Assembly (NCBI RefSeq): GCF_000002235.5
Contig: NW_022145547.1
Span: 636,001 to 700,000, forward strand
Origin: Strongylocentrotus purpuratus
Lineage: Eukaryota > Echinodermata > Echinoidea > Camarodonta > Strongylocentrotidae
Length of the DNA: 64,000 nt
Direction of reading: 5' to 3'
Program-made: the position numbers and the translations under genes
The notes under the pieces: model-generated
Seen by the model: the letters and a program-made list of their open reading frames with translations, nothing else
What the model was told of the DNA's origin: nothing
Database searches by the model: none
In this document: positions 43,967 through 52,900 of the stretch, piece by piece
How the letters are laid out: each line of letters begins with the position of its first letter
Numbering within the stretch: the first letter of the stretch is position 1

Positions 43967-46900
43967 ACTCTCTCTCCTTAGAACCACAGTGTATCTACTG
44001 TACTGAAGGACAAGAGCAGCAGCATAAATTTTCCCTCCTAGACATCACACCTAATTTGTATGGGTTCATAACAACTCAATCGATCACGGCCTGAGAGGGG
44101 AACGACTCAGGGAAAGATCGTTAAAATGCAATAAGAGTTGAGAGAAAGAAAGCCTGCATCACCTTGCTTTCTTCCTCTTATAGACACCGGATGGGGGGAA
44201 CAAAGGGAGAAAACATGCAGAACAATGAAATAAAACCTGACAGGAAAGGCGATTGGCCAGTAGGCCTGTTCGACTTTACAAGAAAGTCATGAAAGGTTTT
44301 TTTTTTTAAGGAGCTCATTTGTCCAAGTTTACACCGTTACAGGATCAGCATAATGAATACTTGTACATTCATGACATTGTATTTGAGGCCTCAAAGACAA
44401 AATTTAATTTTTATGAAAAATCACAGAGAATAAGATTTTATCACTTCTATTCACCTTAGGAATAGCAAAGTATGTACATGTACATGTATGTAACTCGTTT
44501 ATACATGTATGTACAAAAATAAATGCACATTTATGCAGTCGTAACCCATTTCCTACAAATCGAACCCTCCCCCTACCCTACCCTCTCCCCAATTAAACTG
44601 TAAGGTCACCCCCCCCCCCCTTTACTTAGCTGTTGTCTTCCTTACCAACAAATAATGTACTTTTCGCCTTAGATGATTTGGAACAAGTAATCAGCTTTCA
44701 TACATCTAAAAGCCATCCCGGAACACTACTAGGCCCTAAAGACTTTTATCGGCACGGTACTGGCAAGCCGCTCAATTTCCATGATGGAAAAGGAACATAA
44801 AAAATGAAATACTACCCTTTTCAATCCATTCCCGTGAGGCCTGAGAGGTCTGTGCTACCCATTTTCACCTGTAAGGCAGATTTGCATCATATACTGTACA
44901 GCATAAACAACAAAATGGGCCCACATTTCAAATTGAGAGGAAGGTGACTCTTCACTACTATCATGAAAATAGAAGACAATCTGCTTTTATTTGAGTCTAA
45001 CATATATCTAGTTGCATGTTTATGACATACATTTGTACGGTACCGGTATGTGAAAACAGCTTTCATTACAATTCAAACTTTAGAGAATGTAAATGTATGA
45101 CTAAAAACATTACTTCTTTTGAGAAAAAAAATCTCCTAAACAATTAAAGATAAATAAATGCAAAATTGCAAACCTCTATTTATTTACTCCTACACAACGG
45201 ATTTATGCAGGTTGACTATGTACAAGAATGAACATGCATGTACATGTACTGTACAGGTATGTGTTACTTTAGAAAAGAAGCCATTCAGCCATGTCCACAA
45301 TGTAAATATGAAAATAAATATTTACATACATTGTACACGTACATGTATGTACTTTGATCATCATACTGTACATGCATTGTAAGCCAACGTATCATTTATA
45401 CCAGATCAAACAAAAACAGAATGTTTAATTTACATCTTGTCAGTTCTGTTTCTCTTATAAACTGGTTATTTGTTTGCATGTTTTTTATTTGTGCGTGTTT
45501 GTGTTATTTCTTAGAAAACTACAAGAACATTAATCACATTGCTACCCAGAAATTATTAAATCTGTCCATCTTGACTGTTGTATAAATTATACACATTTAT
45601 TTTATCTAAAATACTACAAAGAAAAGATTCTTTGCAGCGAAAATATTAGATTGTGAAGTTGTAGCGAGTAAACAAAGTTTACAAAAAAAGCACAAAAAAT
45701 GCTTCCTTCACCGTATCATGATTAAATTCTGCATACAACTGTGTTTTATCTTATCTATTTGAAGAAAAAAAGCAAGTTTTGTTTGTAGTGAGTAAAAAGA
45801 AACAAATTATGTCCCTCGACTCCAATTACCGGTAGCCAGTAATAAGAGTACACCATCACCCATCACCATGTGCAGAATCAGCTTAGCAAGTGAAAGTACT
45901 ATAAAAATGTGTATACAGTCAAACCTGCTTTAGTGACCACCTGCCTAAAAAGACCACAGTTTTAGTTTCCCTTGAAAATGGTTTGTCATTGAAACATGCA
46001 AAGACCATTTTTTGTGTTTCCCTTAAGGGGTCACTATAGTCAGGTTTGACTGTATCTGTGTGCCAATGTGTTCAGCAATCTACGGTACCCATTTACAATT
46101 CAGTAATGCCTAAAAATAAAAGATATTCTATTGCCCTTTAGGTGCCAAAACATGGGCCAGTCGGTCAGAAATCTTCTTCTTTTTGTTTCTTTTTTCTCCC
46201 TCTTTGGGCTGATATTTCTCAGTTTTGAATGCTATAATATTTTTTTTCTCTTCAAAAAACGTTAAAAAAAAAAAAAATGTTGAAAGCCGACCGTAGATTT
46301 CAAGATTGTTGGGCGGTCGCAAAGGGCAATACAACATTTTTTTTTTTTAGGCCTAATGGCCAAACAGTGGCACTGTCAGGGTTGCCGAGATGCATCTGTG
46401 TGTATGGTCCATCGAGTATCCATGGCCGTTTACAATAATGGTGCCATCACTGCCAGAGTACCCTCCGAGGGTTTTATTTTCGATAACTCAGAAAATCTCT
46501 TCATCAGTAGTTTCAACGTGCGTACAAACTGTACATGTACATCCATTGTATCATAATACTGTATCCTGCAATGAACACACTGGTCAGTGGTCAGTCATAA
46601 ACTCAGAAAAACCCTAACGTAACATGCAAGTTTAACAGTGTTCCTGGACATGTATACATGTATTGTGGTACCTACATAAATACCTGTCATTACTTATTCA
46701 AAAGTCAAACATTTTCTAAATCAAGCATTTCTGCCGGTATTTGAGTTATGAAAAATGTGGGGATACGGCCTTGTACATGTACATATTTGTTTTCACGAGT
46801 GTTTTAATTTTGTTCTTTCTTTTAAATCCGCTGATTCCACATGATTTTGGAATGAAGCAAAAAAAAAAAAAAAAAATACTTAAGAGAATGTGCACAAAAC

Positions 46901-49900
46901 CCTCTTTTACTCTTTGTTTATACATCGTATGAGATTCTTTTCAGCTTTGACACTTTCACATTAAATTTTGGTCCTCAGGCATAAACCTTACAATTTTAAT
47001 TTGTTATAAATAATACTGTAAAACTAAAAAGGGAGGGAAACAACAGCGAACATTCCGCACTTGAAAATGGGCTACGTGTACCAACTACCAATATATGCCA
47101 ATATCACTTTTATCCTGCTGTTGTTTTCTTACTTGCTGAAGCATGGAGGTATTGTGTGTGAAACCCCTGGCTTTGGTTCATTAGATAACATCTGCAGAAT
47201 ATGCATACTCATTAAATGGCATATTATCGGCGATTGCCATCTGAAGGGAACTACAGCAATTACTGAACCATGCTGCTAATGGCCAGACTAATGTTTTTTA
47301 CGATGCGTTCACAAGATGACGACGACGAGTTAAGGGAAGGTTATGACTCCAGGGGAGTGTTTCACAAATACTTAGATCAACTTTAAGTTAGACTTAACTA
47401 TGGCAGGCCGTTCATGCCACTGTTTGCTCTCAATATTTACTGGCATTTGTCTCTCAAGGGACGTACAAATCGTGGTCACAAATCTAAAGAATTTACCTTT
47501 TTTGATAGTTCATTATTGAAGGAAAAAATATTATCTAAAGATCATAATTAAGAGACCAACTGTGAAAGTAACCAGTGGCATGAACAGCCTGCCATAGTTA
47601 AGTCCAACTTAAAGTTGATCTTAGTCTTTGTGAAACATCCCCCTGTAGGGTCAGAAGCTTCTGAAGTTATCTTTACAGAACTCTACTTGCTGAAATTACA
47701 GACGCCTTTACTAAACAAAAGAAGATTTCTGTATTGAGTGTATTCTAATGAAGAACAAAAAAATTGCTGGTATGCTGTTTCTTTGAATAATAAATAAAAA
47801 ATGAAGTTTTAATGAACAATACAAATATTCTCACTGATCCTTTTAGATTAATTATGCCATATGTACATGGCTAACTGGCTACTACATGTACGTGTACGTG
47901 TACGTTTACAAAGTAAGAGTGTACTCGTACATAAATCTCAAGAAAGGTTTTGAAATTGTAAGTCACCAGGTTTTCATTGAACAGAGCTTACAAAAAGCCC
48001 ATTACATGTTCTCATATCTAGATGCATGTACATGTATTTTGTATTTTTAAATTTTGCACATACTGTAAATGTACGTGTATGTGGTAAAGCTATTTCACTT
48101 ACCATTATCTTTCGCTCTACCACAAATGTTGGTCAGATTTGATAATACAGGTATATGGGGGGGGGGGGAATAATTTTTAAAAATTCCACATTACAATTAG
48201 AAAGTGAAAATTATTATGTTGTTATTATACTGATTTTTTTATTTCAATTCATTTCATTGAGATGTACATACTACATCAAACATAAGAAAAGAAGAAAAAC
48301 GCACCTCTCCTTCTGACTCTCCTCCACCATGATGTGACCGCCTATCCAGATCCCTCTCTCTATCATCATACTCCTCTCTCGACTTGTGCACAGCTCTCAT
48401 CAACTTGATCCTATCCGGCAGCTTCTGCACTCCATAATCATCTTCCAAATCATCCTCCGTCAGGGCACGGAAATGACCAAGGGTGAAATCATTCGGGAAA
48501 TACTTGAGGTACGACTCCAGTCCATTGTGGTGAAAAAATAACTGGAATGGGGCGAGAGGTTTAGGAGGGGTGGGGCTGGTAAGAGGGCTGGGGTAACTTG
48601 CAGGTAGCCCCACCTCCTCCTCCTCCTTCAAATCCATCATTTCAAGACCAAGATCAAAAAATCCATCTTGACAATCATATCAGTGCAAATAGGGCAAAGG
48701 GGATTTGTTCTTCATGAGATTTTCCCCACTGTTGTATGACTACGAAGACTGTGAGCCAACTCTTGAAGAAAGTAACAAGATAACTGCTACATGATGAAAC
48801 TACACAAAGTCTAGAAACACAGGGATAGTCAGATCTCAGCTCTCAAGTAATCTCACCAAATGTCACTTCAGTCAGCATCCAACCTGTGTGTATGAAAGGA
48901 TAAGGATTAAAATTCATACAACTACCGTAAACAAATATAATATAACCTAAAATTGTTGAAAATGTTCTTGAAAGACCCCAAGAAAGGGATCGTTTTCAAC
49001 TCATTTTGTCAAGTTTCAATAGACCATATATATGTAGGCCTATATATTGATAATAATAATACCGGTAGGCATTTCTATAGCGGCGTCCATCTAGAAATTC
49101 CATTCCGAGGCGCATTTATTATTACCCCGACTTTAGAAGTGGCAAGAAAAAGTGGTCTCTAATCGTCTAGATCTAATAATTGTCAGTTAGCCTGAAGTTC
49201 CCTTAAAGGTACTACCGGATATATACCATTTGAAGGCCTAAAATATGAAAAGGTTAAATTCCAACAGCATATGAAAGACAATACTAATTTAGAACTTTCC
49301 TCAGAACGAAAGTGCTTGAAAATGGCTTTTAGTGGGAAAATAACGACCATTAGTTGTCAAATCGACTCGAGTGATTGCAATCACCTAAGTAATACTAGTC
49401 TGATTTTCAGACCCTTTTACCGAATGGTCGTACGTTTTGTGCTGCACAAAGATTCAATCAGTTTAATTTTGGCCATTACAAGTAGTGGGTTATTGATGTA
49501 GACAAATGCTCATGTACCTGTTTCAGCTCATGTTATGCAACTATAACCAAAGAAAAAAAGATGTCAATCAGTCACTCATTGGTGTCTGACAGTGAAGTCT
49601 AGAAGGTAAACAGGGTTTCTTGCATAATTTGAATACTAGGACACTGCTAATGTTTAAATTTCACAGATAGGACATATTACATGTACATGTACATGACATA
49701 TTCATAATTCCTGCAAAGTTCTATAGAATTTGATGTTGGCTGCAAAAGGGAGATCGCGATATCTCCAAAATGCTTCGACAATAATTTTTCTAGTTGAACC
49801 AATTTGTAGTAAAACAAGGGAAACGCTCTTGGCGGTCTTGCCTACATTACACAATTCGATATGATGAAAAATTGAGAATGGGACATTATTTATAGGCATG

Positions 49901-52900
49901 GTGGCTCATTAGCATGCCCCAAAAATTGAAATCCTCTGTACTTAATCAGCATTTTGAAGTGAATATTTACAAAGAATCATCCGAAAAATTATCTACTATT
50001 ATTTCTACCAAGATTAATAACTTTCATGAAATATGAACAAATGACAAAAATTGATTCATTATATCTCATATCAAGTTGTGAAAACAAAATCCAAGTCTAC
50101 TGACCTAAAATGAAAATATGCTAAAAAATTCGAAATCTTGATGTTGATGCCACAACATGGTTCAAGTCTGTTGACCTGGATTGACCTTTGACCTTGACTT
50201 TGTGACCTGAATTCTAGTCACATGATTGGGGATACTTGATAACCCTATAGTCCAAGTTTCATTGACTAAGAACTTATACTTTGAAAATTATATCAAAAAT
50301 TCAAAAACTTAAAGGGATCCGATAATTTTGTCTCAGATTCTGAAATAAAATTCTGGATTTAGCTCATGATGCAATAATTATAAACCTTTAGGTCAGTCAG
50401 GAACCCCACGACTTTTACAAGCCGATCGCCTGTCTGATTATCAAGATATTTATGATTGGAATTACAAATTTTAAAAACCGTTTGCCTGACGGTTTTCATA
50501 ACACTACAGTCTATTGGGGAAAACGAGTATGGTAAAACCTGTCACTCAAAGATTTTTACTTTTTTGAGGCACTTCTTGATCATTTTGAAGCGCAATTTTT
50601 TTAGGGCTTCAATATTATTACACCATATCACAGACACTGATAACACGTAGGGCCGTGTATCTCAGATTTAACATTGTTAAACGATCCCTTTAACCTTAGG
50701 TTAAGTTTTTGATGTTGACGCCGCCGCCGTCACCGGAAAAGCGGCGCCTAGACTATGTCTCGCTTTTTTGCTATGCAGGCGAGAGAAAAACTTTGCCGTC
50801 CATTTGGTAATATTACAATAATTGAAAAAATAAATAAATTTGTGTTGAATATGAGAAACCATAGATCAAATAGGCCTATCACATTTTGTAATTTTGTAAT
50901 AATAGTCTAGACTAGATCTAGATCTATCATTCTAGATCTAGACCTAGATCTATGTTCTAAAAATATGTCCGCAAACTTTACCACGTTTACCTTGTCACTC
51001 TAACTTTAACCATCTTCTTACTGTCTTAGTTAAGGCTTAAAAGTGTCTGTAGCTGTGGCTTGAGTTGAGGAGATCTTAAGATTGCACCTCAAATGCAGGC
51101 GAACTGGGTGACATCAATTCAATAAGGTTATGGAATACCCATAACTTTTAACTGTTTTCGAAAAGACAACTGTAGCTAGCAGCGAGCATTGCCGAGCAGT
51201 GCATGGAGGTCACACACGCCGCGCCGAACCCGACGTTGTTGCTGTCGCCAGAGCGAGAGTACTGGTGGCGCACTATTCTATGCAACTTACACTGCTGTCT
51301 GTGCTTGTGTCTGTGACACGCAGCTGTGCCTATTTTTGGCAAGGCACGCGCCTGCATTTACGCCGATATATTTCATATGTAAGTCTAAAACAAACGTAAT
51401 TCAATTAGTAAAATAAATAGAGAGGAATAGGAACTAACAAATAGTTACTTACGTCTAACTTTCAACAAAAATGATTTTTACATCATCCTGAATACATCAT
51501 GAGCATCATCACACCGACCCTCTACCTTTTCTCGAACCTAGTACGAGTCGATTCGATACGGTTCGGATTATTTGAAAGATTAAGCGATCAATATTATCCG
51601 GACCTTTTTTTACTTGATGACCCATCGCAAATATAGGGATGATACTGAATTGCTGCAAATACAAATACTGTTGCCGCTTTCAATATATTATTACTATTTT
51701 CATTAAAACATTAAATTTACAAAATTAGTTAATCATAGACAATTTAGAATATTTAATTTTTATTTCACTATTTTATTTCAAGCCATTAAAAAAAAATATA
51801 TACCTATAAAAAGTGGACGTTCCTCAGCATCCGAGTTAACCCGGATCCCTCTGTTGGATTCACTTGCTCTGAGCTAGCTAGCTCTCTGTGCATGCCGCAT
51901 ACCGTACCTGAGCGAGTGTGGTATCCGGAATAATGATATTTGTACAAAGTAATATTGCCTGTTTAAACTTATTCTTAGTCTCTTCTGTCGTACTTATTGA
52001 ATGAAATGTTTAATTATATAGAGTTTGTGACCTAAAACTGGCTAAATACAAAAATAATTCAACTTTGCGAAGGTAAAAAAGCACATCCTTTTTATTTTAA
52101 TAATTTTTCACCATAAATGTCGTGATCGGGGGTGTAGCTCAGTGGTAGAGCGCGCGCTTCGCATGCGCGAGGCCCCGGGTTCAATCCCCGGCACCTCCAC
52201 AACTTCTTCAATCATTTTTGCTTATATTTATTATATTTTTGCGAAAAATAATAAATGATTTTAATAACACGAAAGAAATCAATGTCAAAAAAAATATAGA
52301 GAGGATAAGATAAATTCATACATGTAGACCCTTCCCCGCCTCACTTCAATTCCTTTCTATTCTATTCTATTCAAGAATAAGAGGGGTCCATTCATTGCCA
52401 CTTATACTTGTTTGTGGACCCCTCCTTCTCTATCCCGGTCATTGGGCATTTTCATAAAGAAAAATAAAGTTTTTCTCGCCGCCCTTGACCCATTCGATCA
52501 AAGCATGCAGTAACTCTTATTACATGTATTTGTTCCCTTCAAACGTCTGTTCTCTAACTCCTCCTGGGCCGTGAACACATTTTCTAAGCATTTTCTTACT
52601 AGTTTAGCTCTTTGTCTGAGCTTCCTGAAACCTTCGTTTACATTACTTTCCCCTCTTTTACCAGGCATGCAAAATTTAGCTCATAAGAGTCAGTTACTGA
52701 TCCTTCTTTTATATTTGGGGAGTATGATAAAGTATTTCTACATAATACGGGACATCACCCCAATAACCATATTTCTTTTGTAAAGTTTCGCCCAAAGAGC
52801 GTCACTGAAAAAGAAAACAAAGAAATTGATCTACTTACAAATTCATAGTGAAACGGTACTTAGTCTATCCCATTCGGAACTGTTACCATGGTTATCAGGG

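Larger units (their letters stand above)
43288..48304. other. Intronic, repeats only
   Basis: Contains the long pyrimidine tract, C run at 44610, the Tigger-type MITE, one copy of the 255-bp MITE and the 298-bp inverted-repeat element. No coding sequence supported. Confidence 0.6.
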
